The translations under genes were made by a program, and so were the position numbers. DNA of 64,000 nucleotides from Brucella pseudogrignonensis (GTDB taxonomy: Bacteria > Pseudomonadota > Alphaproteobacteria > Rhizobiales > Rhizobiaceae), in the NCBI RefSeq assembly GCF_002252525.1, contig NZ_NNRM01000017.1, positions 186,001-250,000 on the forward strand. The letters run 5' to 3'. Below the pieces are notes generated by a model. It ran no database searches. It was not told the DNA's origin and was given only the letters and a program-made list of their open reading frames with translations. This document shows, piece after piece, positions 31,449-40,565 of the stretch (positions within the stretch are counted from its first letter, which is position 1; every line of letters starts with the position of its first letter).

Positions 31449-34400
31449 CCAGATTTCTTGCACTCTTAGCCTTCATTCTCTTCGCCATTCCTGTGGTCGC
31501 GCAGGAGCAGGCGGAAGAGGAAAAGTCGTATTTCATTTCTTTCGTGGAGAGCAAGCTTTCCGCGCCAAACCGTCGTATCCAGTTTTCGGGTCTGAGCGGT
31601 CTTCTGTCATCTGAAGCGAGTGTCGGCGCAATTACCATTGCCGACCGTGAAGGTGTATGGCTGCGAATTGAAAATGCAAAACTCAACTGGAGCCGCACGG
31701 CGCTGTTCACTGGCCGACTCAGCATTCAGTCGCTGGTGGCAGAGCGTATTGACCTGATCCGCAAGCCGTTGCCGGATAACAGTCTGCCTTCGCCTGAATC
31801 ATCAAGCTTCAGCCTGCCGGAACTGCCGCTTTCGATCAATATCGACAGCCTCGACGTCTCAAGCCTGCACTTTGGTCAGGATATTTTCGGTCTGCAATCG
31901 GAAGTTTCGCTCAACGGTAATCTGTCGCTGGCCGATGGATCGCTGAATTCCGCTTTCAATATCAAACGCCTTGATGGCCCGGGTGGTAATTTTTCGCTCC
32001 GGGCAGCTTATGCCAATGCCGATCAGAAGCTTGATCTCGATCTGAAGGTTGCGGAACCGGCCAATGGTATTGTTGCCAATGTGCTCAATATTGATGGCCG
32101 TCCGCCTGTTGATCTGACGCTGACCGGCAATGGCACGCTCGACGACCTCAAGATCGATCTGGCCCTTGATACCAATGGCAGCCGCACGCTCACCGGCGGC
32201 TTTACGCTTGTTCGTCAGGCTGACGGGCGTGTTTTTGCAACGCGTGTCGATGGACCTATCGCGGTTCTGGTTCCGCCAGCATTTCGCGACTTCTTTGGTG
32301 CAGAGACTGCACTTGTCGCCAATGGTTTGCTGAAAGACGGCGGTGGCTTCCGCCTTGATGATCTGGCGTTGAATACCGCTGCTTTGAAGATAAAAGCTTC
32401 AGCTGAATCCGGAAATGATGGCTTCCTGAACAAGCTTCGCGTTGATGCGGCCATTCAGGATGACAGCAAGGGCGAGGTACTCCTGCCGGTAAAGGGTGGT
32501 GATACGACTATCAACAACGCCACACTGCAAATCTCTTATGGTGATCGTCCAAACAATGACTGGACGGGTAAGCTTGCGGTTTCAGGTTTCAAGAATGCGA
32601 CCGTATCAGCTTCCAGCATCGCGCTGGATATGGGCGGCGTTGCTGAAAATCTTGGTGATATTACAAATCGCCACGTCACTTTCAATGTGAATGGCGGCAT
32701 CAGCGGTATTGATGCTACGGATGCAAAAGTTGCCGAAGCGCTGGGTCAGAAAATCGATCTGGCGATTGCGGGCGGCTGGCGCGCCGGCTCGGCTGTTGAG
32801 CTCGCCAAGGCAAGCATCGAGGGCAATGGTCTGAGCCTTGAGCTTCAGGGCAACATTGATGACTTTGCATTCAACGGCGATATCATTGCCAAGGTTGCGA
32901 GCCTTGCTCCTTATGCCGAGCTCGCTGGACGTGATCTGGCTGGCAGCATTGACGTGAAGGCATCCGGCATTGTCAGGCCGATCAGCGGCGCATTCCAGCT
33001 CAATCTTGATGGTACGGCGCAGAACATGCGTACCGGCACCGAAGCCGTGGATAATATCCTCGACGGTGAAGTCCGTCTCAGTGGCGCTCTGGGCCGCAGC
33101 GCGGAAGGATTTTCCGCGCGTGATTTCCGCATCGGCAATGAGCTGAGCGAAATCACTGCCAATGGCTCATTTGCATCCGATAAAGCCGATTTCGATTTTG
33201 GCGTCATGCTGTCTGATCTCAAGCTTCTGTCCGACAAAGCTTCCGGTCGCATGACGATCAAGGGTAGCGCGCGTGGCGATGATAAGCTTATTGCTTTGGC
33301 CCTTCGTGCCGATGCACCACAGGGCACGCTTGCCGACCGCAAGCTCGCCGATGGTGCTCTTGACTTCAACGCGCTTCTGGACGGCAATGCAACGACGGGT
33401 GCATCGCTTTCCGGCAAGCTTGCAGGCAGTGCGTTCCTCAATGGCGAAAAGATTGATCTCGGGTCAGTAATCGATATCGTCAATGACGAGAAGCGTCTGA
33501 CCAACCTTGTATTCAATGCAGGCGGCGCGCATCTTTCTGGCAATGTTACACAGAACGCCAAAGGCCTTCTTGCTGGCCAGCTCAATGTGGATGCACCGGA
33601 TATCTCGACCGCCGCGGCACTTTTCCTCGCCGATGCAACGGGTGCGGCGAATGCCGACATTACGCTCGATGCCAATGGCGAACGCCAGAATGCAACTGTT
33701 AATGCCAAGGCCAATAGTCTCAAGATCAATGGTAATCACATTGCTTCGGCTGATATTGCGCTAACGGCACAGGATCTGTTTGGTGTACCGGTCGTCGATG
33801 GCACAGCGGCAGCGCGCGATATTCTCGTTGGCACTTTAGGCATCGACAATTTTGATGCAAAGGCCAATGCAACGGGAACAAAGACCGACTTCACTGCGAG
33901 CACCAAGCTCAAGATTGGCACTTTGGCCAACGCATCCGGTTCGCTGGAGCCGAAGGATGGTGGTTTTGAGCTGGGGCTGTCATCTGCCGATGTGAGGCAG
34001 GGTTCACTTTCAGCGGTACTAGCAGCGCCTGCAACCATCGCCATGAAAGGCAGTGACATTTCGTTTGGCGATATCATCGTCAATACCGGTGACGGTCAGG
34101 TAAAGGTCAATGGTGCGATTGGAGAGCGTCTCGATCTTTCGGTTGCACTTTCCAATCTGCCTTTGGCGCTCGCTAATACCTTCAAACCTGATCTTGGTCT
34201 TGGCGGCACGCTCAATGGCACGGCTCGCGTCACAGGAACACGTGAGAACCCGAATGCTGCTTTCGATATTGCCGCGCGGGGCGTCACGGCGGCACAGCTA
34301 AAAGATCAGGGCATCGCGCCGCTCAATGCTGATGCCAAGGGTAGCTCGGATAATAATCGTCTGAATGTGGATGCTCATGTTACTGGTGGTGGTGGCATTG

Positions 34401-36067
34401 ATGTGACCGCAAAGGGTAGTGTTCCGCTCGGACAGGGCGATATGGCGGTCGATATCAATCTCGCCAATCTGCCACTGACTGCACTGAATGGCGCTGTGAA
34501 AGGGCAGGACCTTGCGGGTAATGTCACGGGTACAGCGCGTGTCACCGGACCTTTGACCAATCCTGCTGCAAGCTTCAATCTGCGTGGTACAGGACTGGCG
34601 GCAAAGCCTCTGCGCGACAACGGCCTTGCGCCGCTGAGCCTGCAAGCTGCTGGTAACTATGCGGCAAAGGCGGTCGATATTTCTTCGCTGACTGTTGATG
34701 GTCCGCAGGGCCTCAATGTCACAGCCAACGGCAAGGTTCCATTCTCGGGACAGGGCCTTGGTGTCAATGTTTCTGGCAGTCTTCCACTAGCACTCGCCAA
34801 CCGCTTCCTTGCGGACCGTGGTGCGCAGGCAAGCGGTACGCTTTCGTTGACGGCAAGTGTTTCAGGCGGATTTGATAAGCCACAGCTTCGCGGGATGTTC
34901 TCGGCGTCAGGTGCGCAGTTTATCGATCCTGAAACCAATGTTCGTCTGAACAACATCAATATTATGGGCGCGATGGAGGGTGAAACCATCACGCTCCGTC
35001 AGGTCAATGCAGCCTTTGGCAGTGGTGGCGCGATTTCTGCGACCGGTACGATCTCGACTAATGCTGCAGCCAATTTCCCGGCGAATATTGATATCAAACT
35101 TGATCGTGCGCGCTATGCCGACGGCAAGTTGGTGGTGGCAACGGTGAATGGTGGCATTACGATCACCGGGCCGCTGATGCGTGACCCGCTGATCGCAGGC
35201 CGCATCGATGTGGATCGTGCCGAAATTACTGTGCCGGAGAATCTTGGCGGTGGTGCAACCTATGTTCCGGTGCGCCATATCAATACGCCCAAGAACGTTC
35301 AGGCGACGCTCGATCGCGCTAAAGTGGAAACGCGCCGCAGCAAGGTGCCGACGCCCACTGCTCGCCCGACAGTTCCGCGTCTTGATGTCGTTGTAAACGC
35401 GCCAAACCAGATATTTGTTCGTGGTCGTGGCATTGATACTGAGCTTGGCGGTCGCGTACGGCTGACAGGTCCTGTGACCGGCATCCAGCCCGTTGGCTCA
35501 TTTGATCTTATTCGCGGTCGCATTGGCATTCTCGGCCAACGCATCACCTTCGATGAAGGACATGTCACGCTCGTTGGCGACCTTAATCCGCAAATCAACT
35601 TTGTTGCACGCAGTGAAGGCGATGACATCACGGCAATTGTTACGGTGACCGGCACGGTCGATAATCTCAATATCGTGTTCTCGTCTTCACCGGAATTGCC
35701 GCAGGACGAAGTGCTGGCGCATCTGATCTTCAAGCGCTCAATCGGCGAATTGTCGGCGTTTCAGATTGCACAGCTTGCAGCAGCAGCGGCAGAATTGGCC
35801 GGCGGTTCCAACAACTCGCTGATGGGTAAACTGCGTCAGGGAACAGGTCTCGACGATATTGATGTCGTGACTGACAGCAAGGGCGAAACTGCCGTCCGTG
35901 CGGGTCGCTATATTCGGGACAATATTTATCTGGGTGTTGAAGCCGGTTCTGGCGGATCGACCAAAGGCACCGTCAATTTAGACATTTCCCGCAACCTGAA
36001 GGTCAAGGGCGCGCTTGGATCAGAAGGCGATTCCAGCGGCGGTATCTTCTACGAAAAAGATTACTGA
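31445..36067 (+). CDS. tamB: translocation and assembly module protein TamB
   Basis: Very long inner-membrane-anchored periplasmic protein (1540 residues) that spans toward TamA; AsmA-like/TamB repeats form a hydrophobic groove thought to carry lipid or barrel proteins. An N-terminal signal/anchor (MTRFLALLAFILFAIPVVA) precedes long beta-rich repeats with recurrent N-G-T/D-G patterns. The C-terminal DUF490 domain carries FDLIRGRIGILGQRITFDEG and ends NIYLGVEAGSGGSTKGTVN. Start is TTG at 31445, four bases inside tamA, so translation is coupled. A terminator follows. Confidence 0.93.
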   Translation: MTRFLALLAFILFAIPVVAQEQAEEEKSYFISFVESKLSAPNRRIQFSGLSGLLSSEASVGAITIADREGVWLRIENAKLNWSRTALFTGRLSIQSLVAERIDLIRKPLPDNSLPSPESSSFSLPELPLSINIDSLDVSSLHFGQDIFGLQSEVSLNGNLSLADGSLNSAFNIKRLDGPGGNFSLRAAYANADQKLDLDLKVAEPANGIVANVLNIDGRPPVDLTLTGNGTLDDLKIDLALDTNGSRTLTGGFTLVRQADGRVFATRVDGPIAVLVPPAFRDFFGAETALVANGLLKDGGGFRLDDLALNTAALKIKASAESGNDGFLNKLRVDAAIQDDSKGEVLLPVKGGDTTINNATLQISYGDRPNNDWTGKLAVSGFKNATVSASSIALDMGGVAENLGDITNRHVTFNVNGGISGIDATDAKVAEALGQKIDLAIAGGWRAGSAVELAKASIEGNGLSLELQGNIDDFAFNGDIIAKVASLAPYAELAGRDLAGSIDVKASGIVRPISGAFQLNLDGTAQNMRTGTEAVDNILDGEVRLSGALGRSAEGFSARDFRIGNELSEITANGSFASDKADFDFGVMLSDLKLLSDKASGRMTIKGSARGDDKLIALALRADAPQGTLADRKLADGALDFNALLDGNATTGASLSGKLAGSAFLNGEKIDLGSVIDIVNDEKRLTNLVFNAGGAHLSGNVTQNAKGLLAGQLNVDAPDISTAAALFLADATGAANADITLDANGERQNATVNAKANSLKINGNHIASADIALTAQDLFGVPVVDGTAAARDILVGTLGIDNFDAKANATGTKTDFTASTKLKIGTLANASGSLEPKDGGFELGLSSADVRQGSLSAVLAAPATIAMKGSDISFGDIIVNTGDGQVKVNGAIGERLDLSVALSNLPLALANTFKPDLGLGGTLNGTARVTGTRENPNAAFDIAARGVTAAQLKDQGIAPLNADAKGSSDNNRLNVDAHVTGGGGIDVTAKGSVPLGQGDMAVDINLANLPLTALNGAVKGQDLAGNVTGTARVTGPLTNPAASFNLRGTGLAAKPLRDNGLAPLSLQAAGNYAAKAVDISSLTVDGPQGLNVTANGKVPFSGQGLGVNVSGSLPLALANRFLADRGAQASGTLSLTASVSGGFDKPQLRGMFSASGAQFIDPETNVRLNNINIMGAMEGETITLRQVNAAFGSGGAISATGTISTNAAANFPANIDIKLDRARYADGKLVVATVNGGITITGPLMRDPLIAGRIDVDRAEITVPENLGGGATYVPVRHINTPKNVQATLDRAKVETRRSKVPTPTARPTVPRLDVVVNAPNQIFVRGRGIDTELGGRVRLTGPVTGIQPVGSFDLIRGRIGILGQRITFDEGHVTLVGDLNPQINFVARSEGDDITAIVTVTGTVDNLNIVFSSSPELPQDEVLAHLIFKRSIGELSAFQIAQLAAAAAELAGGSNNSLMGKLRQGTGLDDIDVVTDSKGETAVRAGRYIRDNIYLGVEAGSGGSTKGTVNLDISRNLKVKGALGSEGDSSGGIFYEKDY

Positions 36068-36088
36068 TCGATCAGCAAAGCTTGATCA

Positions 36089-36120
36089 AAAAGGCCGGGT
36101 ATCTCCCCGGCCTTTATTTT
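36089..36120 (+). terminator. terminator of tamA-tamB
   Basis: Perfect ten-base arms aaaggccggg / cccggccttt, six-base loop, then atttt, 22 bases after the tamB stop. Confidence 0.9.
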
Positions 36121-36249
36121 ATCGACCTCACGGTAACCATTTTTCTTAACGTTTGCGCGAGTGATTTAACGCTTCCTCAACCATAAGGACGCAAATTGTT
36201 GGGACGATAAAAGGGCATTTTGCCGATTGTTTCGAGTTGGACGATTTGT

Positions 36250-36975
36250 ATGTCTAAGTTGAGTGAGAAATTAAGCCGTCGTCATTTTCTGCTGGGCACC
36301 GGCGCTGCCATGCTTGGCGGTGTCGCGGGCTGTTCGCAAACCATGGACATGTCTGCTTTTCAGATGAACATCGACCCGATGTCCACAAGCGGCATATCGC
36401 CGATGCGCCCGCAGATCAGTGTCGATAAGAACATTACGACGCCGGATGTGATGTATGCTTCGGTGCAGGAAGGGCCTTATGCACTTCCAGCCATTCCATA
36501 TCAGAAAGTACCGAAAGAATTTCGCCGTCAGATCGTGCCTGATCCGACAGGCGAGGCGCCTGGAACCATCGTGGTCAGCACCAAGGATCACTTCCTGTAT
36601 TACGTGCTCCCGGGTGGCGAAGCGCTGCGCTATGGCGTCGGCATCGGTAAGGCTGGCTTTGAATGGCAGGGCCGCGCCAATGTTCAATACAAGAAGCAAT
36701 GGCCGCGCTGGACGCCTCCGCCGGAAATGATTCAGCGCAAACCAGAGCTTGAAAAATACCGCAATGGTCAGGAGCCTGGGCCGCAAAATCCGCTGGGCGC
36801 GCGTGCGCTTTATATCTTCCAGAATGGCCGCGACACGGGCTACCGCATCCATGGGTCGCCGGAATGGTGGTCGATTGGTCAGTCCATGTCCTCGGGCTGT
36901 ATCCGTTTGATGAACCAGGACATCATCGATCTTTATAATCGTGTTCAGGGGCAAGCACCGATCATCGTTGGATGA
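36250..36975 (+). CDS. L,D-transpeptidase (YkuD), Tat-exported lipoprotein
   Basis: Periplasmic enzyme forming 3-3 peptidoglycan cross-links or attaching proteins to peptidoglycan. From ATG 36250 it has 241 residues; a TTG at 36220 is an alternative. The N terminus holds a twin-arginine motif SRRHFLL and a lipobox VAGC (Cys28), so it should be Tat-exported and lipidated. The YkuD domain covers about residues 100-240, with the catalytic motif from His201 (HGSPEWW) to SMSSGCIRL (Cys217). It stands alone with its own terminator. Confidence 0.92.
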   Translation: MSKLSEKLSRRHFLLGTGAAMLGGVAGCSQTMDMSAFQMNIDPMSTSGISPMRPQISVDKNITTPDVMYASVQEGPYALPAIPYQKVPKEFRRQIVPDPTGEAPGTIVVSTKDHFLYYVLPGGEALRYGVGIGKAGFEWQGRANVQYKKQWPRWTPPPEMIQRKPELEKYRNGQEPGPQNPLGARALYIFQNGRDTGYRIHGSPEWWSIGQSMSSGCIRLMNQDIIDLYNRVQGQAPIIVG

Positions 36976-37000
36976 TCGGTTCACCGATGGGCAAAAAATA

Positions 37001-37039
37001 GAGCGCGCACATATGATCTATGTACGCGCTCTCGTTTTT
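37001..37039 (+). terminator. terminator of the L,D-transpeptidase gene
   Basis: Stem gagcgcg-c-acata / tatgt-a-cgcgctc with one internal mismatch, five-base loop, then tcgttttta. Confidence 0.88.
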
Positions 37040-37085
37040 ACCGGACGGACTGGAGGCGTTTCGCCCGGCTGATCGTTGCTTTTGC

Positions 37086-37295
37086 TTATTCGTAATGAAC
37101 CGGCTTGGTCGCGGTGTCGGCAAAAGCAACAAGGCGAGAAAGCTCGATCTTCATGCTGTCGACCGATGCATGAAGGGTGGTTGATGCAGTCGTATCCTGC
37201 GCCATCTGGGTCGATATTGCTGGCATGGCAAAGGCTGCCGTCGTAAGTGCGATAGCAGCAACAAAGCCGAGGCGTCGTTCGGTTCTGGCTTGCAT
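37086..37295 (-). CDS. small secreted hypothetical protein
   Basis: 69 residues: basic N terminus, hydrophobic core (LGFVAAIALTTAAFA) and a signal-peptidase-like site near AIS/AMA, leaving a mature part of roughly 40 residues rich in Thr, Ser and Ala. The ATG at 37295 has a good ribosome site (gaggag). No family recognised. Follows the cysteine-rich gene on the same strand after 67 bases, so the two may be co-transcribed. Confidence 0.65.
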   Translation of the reverse strand: MQARTERRLGFVAAIALTTAAFAMPAISTQMAQDTTASTTLHASVDSMKIELSRLVAFADTATKPVHYE

Positions 37296-37362
37296 TTTCG
37301 TTCTCCTCGCGCCGCTTTCTGCGGCCTAAATCAAATTCATTTCCTACGCAGCGTTCCTGAAA

Positions 37363-37872
37363 TCAGTGAAAGGTCGCGCGCCGGTTTATGTTCAAAGCAC
37401 TGTCGATGGCGTGAATCGGTATTGGCAACAAAGTCTGTCCGAAATCGGCCAAAGTATCGGCAAAACTGCGGGCCGCATCTGCCACATCGTCGCAACGCCG
37501 TTTGCAGGCGATTGCTTCAAGGCATGTTTGGAGCAGTAAGCCATCCTGATTCTGAACGCCTGAAATCAGGCCCAGCGTCAGGCACTCTTCTCGGCAGACA
37601 TGCTGTGAATCGAATGGAAAGGCGCGTAGCTGGCAGCTTGCACAATGACGCAGCACGCGGATGAACTGCGAGAGCTCCCCCACAGCACGCTTTGCTTCCG
37701 ATGGTCCAAGCAATTCCGAATAGAGGCCCCAGGTCATTTCCCAAGGAATGATCGATCCGGTTTCAAAACCAGCTGTCCAGCGGCGATAGCCTTCCAGCAC
37801 CAGCTTCTCAGGCAGGCGATCATAATAGCCCACGCTGTTGGCGCCGTTCAGCTCTGTTATGCGCATATTCAT
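37363..37872 (-). CDS. cysteine-rich hypothetical protein
   Basis: 169 residues from the ATG at 37872, which has GGAGG five bases upstream; a GTG 12 bases earlier overlaps that site. Seven cysteines are arranged as CASC (77, 80), CREEC (93, 97) and C-x5-C-x3-C (117, 123, 127), with a nearby His76 and His91. The pattern suggests a metal or iron-sulfur site. No known family is recognised by eye. There is no signal peptide, so it should be cytoplasmic. A candidate Irr box lies about 295 bases upstream (38166-38182). Confidence 0.65.
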   Translation of the reverse strand: MNMRITELNGANSVGYYDRLPEKLVLEGYRRWTAGFETGSIIPWEMTWGLYSELLGPSEAKRAVGELSQFIRVLRHCASCQLRAFPFDSQHVCREECLTLGLISGVQNQDGLLLQTCLEAIACKRRCDDVADAARSFADTLADFGQTLLPIPIHAIDSALNINRRATFH

Positions 37873-38165
37873 GTTCGCCTCCACTCAGAGGTACGAACTG
37901 ACGCGCAGCTTTGCTGCTTTTGCTTCGCGAGGCGTTCTGTTTCCCCTCGCGCATTGCAATATCCGGTCGGCATAAGATGAAGTTGCCAAGGCAACCCATC
38001 CACATTTGCGGACCGGCACTCACTGAGACCGATCATAGGTCCTCCAATCGAACGGGTTCAAGGCCCAAACATCAAAGGCTGCACAAAATAACTCTCGCGC
38101 ATAAAAGCTCTAAATTGATCTGGAGTCAATTACTCAGCTTTTAGAAAAGTGAATTATTTCAACAG

Positions 38166-38182
38166 TGTAGAATTATTCTAGA
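38166..38182. promoter_or_regulatory. candidate Irr-binding iron control element (ICE box)
   Basis: Reads TGTAGAATTATTCTAGA. The known rhizobial ICE consensus is TTTAGAA-N3-TTCTAAA; 12 of 14 specified bases match and the two mismatches are symmetric. The inner 13 bases are a perfect inverted repeat. The only gene it could drive by orientation is the cysteine-rich minus-strand gene, about 295 bases away. Confidence 0.45.
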
Positions 38183-38217
38183 CTATAAAAGTCATGTTTA
38201 TAGCAATAAACGAAGAA

Positions 38218-38247
38218 CGCAACCGCTACAATTGGGTAGCGGTTGCG
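38218..38247. repeat. perfect 12-base-arm hairpin
   Basis: cgcaaccgctac / gtagcggttgcg around the loop aattgg. No T-run on either side, so a simple terminator is doubtful. It lies about 170 bases past the stop of the copper-binding gene. Confidence 0.6.
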
Positions 38248-38296
38248 GCAAACGGGCGCATAATGCACGGAGAGAAGCGCGTTACCACCCTTTGCT

Positions 38297-38345
38297 CTAG
38301 AGCGCCGTGCGCCCTTTTGGGCGCAAAAAATGGCTCTAACACTCT
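38297..38345. repeat. short hairpin repeat element, copy H
   Basis: ctagagcgccgtgcgccctt ... gggcgcaaaaaatggctctaac: an inner hairpin gcgccc-tttt-gggcgc inside outer tagagc / gctcta arms, followed by acactc. The outer agagc/gctct arms resemble copies A and G. Confidence 0.55.
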
Positions 38346-38414
38346 ATATTTACGGCATAATTTTACCTCAATCCGATTCAGATTTAAGGAATTATGCTGT
38401 GGCGTCTTACGATA

Positions 38415-39419
38415 TTAGTGGTTTGAATGATCGTCGGACTTGCCGCTCTGCGGCGTCACAGGAAATTCGAGATCGATCTTGCCAGCCTTTTCGAATTCCA
38501 GCGTCGCGGAAACCTTGTCGCCTTCCTTGTAAGGCTGGTCTGGCTGAATGAACATCAGGTGATAGCCACCGGATTTCAGCTCAACCGTTTCGCCAGCTGG
38601 AATATCCAAGCCGCCGTCGAGCTTGCGCATCTTCATGACCTGATTTTCCATGCTCATTTCATGGATTTCAACGCGCTTGACACCGGTTGTTGTGACGCTG
38701 ACCAGCTTGTCTGCATCCTTGCCGTCGTTTTTGATGGTAAGGAAGCCACCAGCGACTTTTGCACCTGGAACCATGGCGCGGATTGATGGGCCGCTGATGC
38801 TAAGATCGCCGACCTTGGTTGGGGCCATAGCATGATCGCCGTGGTTTCCGTGGTCACCATGCCCACCGTGGCCCGCATGTTCATCGGCGCCAGACGCAGC
38901 CATCACGCGAAGCTGTGGTGCCGGATGTTCCAAATCATGGGGGTTTTGGCCTTCGGCTGCAATTTCGGTCCATGCGACGGAATCATCTGTGCCGCAGAAC
39001 TGCGTGACTGGGAAGGAGAGGGTTGTGTCCTTATCGAACTTGGCAAGCTGGCCAACCACGACAAACTCATCATAGAAGTCGCTTGGCAGTTCACCTTCGC
39101 TCCATGTGACCTGCTTTACGCCGGAGGTTATGTCTTTGCCGTGGATCTTATAGCTCTGCGCATAGTCGCCCTTGGCTGTTTCAACTTTCCAGCCAGCCTT
39201 CGGCTGTGGCTGCGCTGAAACAAAACCTTCTGGCAGTTCAATCTTTACAGCGGTCGTGGCTTTGCCCTCGCAGCCGTGCGGGATGCGGACAACCGCCTTG
39301 TAGAAACCGCCAGCCTTGGCTTCGCTCTGTTCAAGCGACGAGTGGGCACTGGCAAAGCCGGCTGAAGCGCAAAGTGCGAAAACCGAAATAGCGGATGTAA
39401 GAAAACGAGTGTTTTTCAT
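38415..39419 (-). CDS. YcnI-like (DUF1775) and PCu(A)C copper-binding fusion protein
   Basis: Secreted copper-handling protein of 334 residues. The signal peptide ends at ASA-25, leaving His26 as the mature N terminus, as in YcnI proteins where that histidine binds copper. The YcnI domain covers about residues 26-175. A His-rich linker (181-197, repeated HGxHG units) joins it to a PCu(A)C domain (about 205-325) with the HEM...M...H287-xM copper ligands. The tail SDDHSNH adds more histidines. Likely periplasmic copper buffering or delivery to oxidases. Upstream is a DUF2946 gene on the same strand. Confidence 0.88.
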   Translation of the reverse strand: MKNTRFLTSAISVFALCASAGFASAHSSLEQSEAKAGGFYKAVVRIPHGCEGKATTAVKIELPEGFVSAQPQPKAGWKVETAKGDYAQSYKIHGKDITSGVKQVTWSEGELPSDFYDEFVVVGQLAKFDKDTTLSFPVTQFCGTDDSVAWTEIAAEGQNPHDLEHPAPQLRVMAASGADEHAGHGGHGDHGNHGDHAMAPTKVGDLSISGPSIRAMVPGAKVAGGFLTIKNDGKDADKLVSVTTTGVKRVEIHEMSMENQVMKMRKLDGGLDIPAGETVELKSGGYHLMFIQPDQPYKEGDKVSATLEFEKAGKIDLEFPVTPQSGKSDDHSNH

Positions 39420-39485
39420 TGTAAGAAACCTGAATAATCAAATGTAGGGACGCAGCGCTGTTAAGCGTGCGCAGGAAAATTGATT

Positions 39486-39887
39486 TCAGGCAAAGGGCGG
39501 CGCTTGTGGTGGCGCGGACGGTGGATAGGCTGTTTGCCGTAAGATTGGCTCTGACGGTACGACAATGTCAGCAGCGGCAACATTCGGTGCAGCACCAGTT
39601 GATGGTGCGGGGGTAGGGCAAAGGAATGCCGACGAAATACGGCAGGCATCACAGATATTACTGTTATGCAGATGTTGATCCCGGTCATGTCCGTCCTGAT
39701 CGACTGCGTGATCGGTGATACAGAGAACGGGATAACTGCCATCAGGCAGAACATATTCTGCAAGCAGCAATTGTTCAGGAGAAGCGAGCGTAACAGGCTT
39801 GTGCCCAAAAGCGACAAGCATCAGTGCCAATACGCTCAGAATGCGTATCGCCAATGTTGCCCGTAACTGGACTGCGCGCGTGTTCAA
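39486..39887 (-). CDS. DUF2946-like secreted/membrane protein
   Basis: 133 residues. TTG start at 39887 with aaggag about nine bases upstream. A hydrophobic N-terminal segment (LAIRILSVLALMLVAFG) is followed by a Cys/His region, CITDHAVDQDGHDRDQHLH then CDACRIS and LCPTP, and a Pro/Ala-rich tail. The CxxC plus histidines resemble the DUF2946 family often found beside copper genes. Co-directional with the YcnI-PCu(A)C gene after 66 bases, so a shared role in copper handling is inferred. Confidence 0.65.
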   Translation of the reverse strand: MNTRAVQLRATLAIRILSVLALMLVAFGHKPVTLASPEQLLLAEYVLPDGSYPVLCITDHAVDQDGHDRDQHLHNSNICDACRISSAFLCPTPAPSTGAAPNVAAADIVVPSEPILRQTAYPPSAPPQAPPFA

Positions 39888-40049
39888 CCCAAAAATCTCC
39901 TTCAGGATCGACCTTATCTATTCCAACGTGGCTGTCTTTGCCAAGCGTCAAATAGAAGCGTTCTTAAGGCAGTAGAGAATAAGGTGGGAGCTCAGAGCCA
40001 AGAATTTTGCTTGCGCTCAAAGAAGGTCTGCGCCCCCTTATTCCCTTAC

Positions 40050-40445
40050 TCAAACATAGCGCCCGCCGTGCTGAATGACTTCGATCTTGTAGCCATCCGG
40101 ATCTTCGACAAAGAAGAAGCGCGCGACCTGCACGTCACCATTCTTAAAGTCTACCAGCTTGCCGACCTTGAAGCCCAGTCCTGTGAAACGAGCATGTTCT
40201 GCATCAAGTTCATCAACCACAAAAGCTAAATGGCCATAACCGTCGCCGAGGTCATATGGCTCTGTACGCCCCTTGTTGATGGTCAACTCTACTTCGAAGT
40301 CGGCTTCGTCATTGCGCAGATAAACAAGCGTAAAGCTTTCGAAATCGATGCGCTCGGCGATCTTCAGACCGAAAGCCTGATCATAGAAGGAAACAGACTT
40401 TCCCTCATCAAGAACGCGTATCATCGTGTGGATGGCTTTGGCCAT
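40050..40445 (-). CDS. gloA: lactoylglutathione lyase (glyoxalase I)
   Basis: Isomerises the hemithioacetal of methylglyoxal and glutathione to S-lactoylglutathione. 131 residues, one vicinal-oxygen-chelate domain pair. Metal ligands His6, Glu53, His72 (GYGHLAFVVDE) and Glu122 (YKIEVIQ) are in place, matching the E. coli ligand set. Short length and no insert suggest the nickel-type enzyme. Stands alone, divergent from mrp. Confidence 0.94.
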   Translation of the reverse strand: MAKAIHTMIRVLDEGKSVSFYDQAFGLKIAERIDFESFTLVYLRNDEADFEVELTINKGRTEPYDLGDGYGHLAFVVDELDAEHARFTGLGFKVGKLVDFKNGDVQVARFFFVEDPDGYKIEVIQHGGRYV

Positions 40446-40565
40446 TATGTCACCTGTCTCTCAAAACTCTTTGCTTGGTTCTATTGGCCTTTTGGCTAAA
40501 ACTGGATTATCTCAAGACATGCAAAGCGGGCAAGCGGAGAGCTTGCCGCAGACGAGGTTGGAATA

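Larger units (their letters stand above)
37873..38414. other. 542-base spacer with ICE-like box, strong hairpin and repeat
   Basis: No supported gene. It contains the ICE-like motif (38166-38182), a hairpin with perfect 12-base arms (38218-38247) and a repeat-like element (38297-38345). A frame from 38194 exists but has no ribosome site and spans the hairpin. Confidence 0.55.

Noticed and set aside
32911-33729. 272-residue minus-strand frame inside tamB
   Set aside because: Low-complexity Ala/Ser/Arg translation opposite the repetitive tamB sequence, without a ribosome site.
38194-38418. 74-residue frame after the copper gene
   Set aside because: It crosses a perfect 12-base-arm hairpin and a repeat element and lacks a ribosome site.
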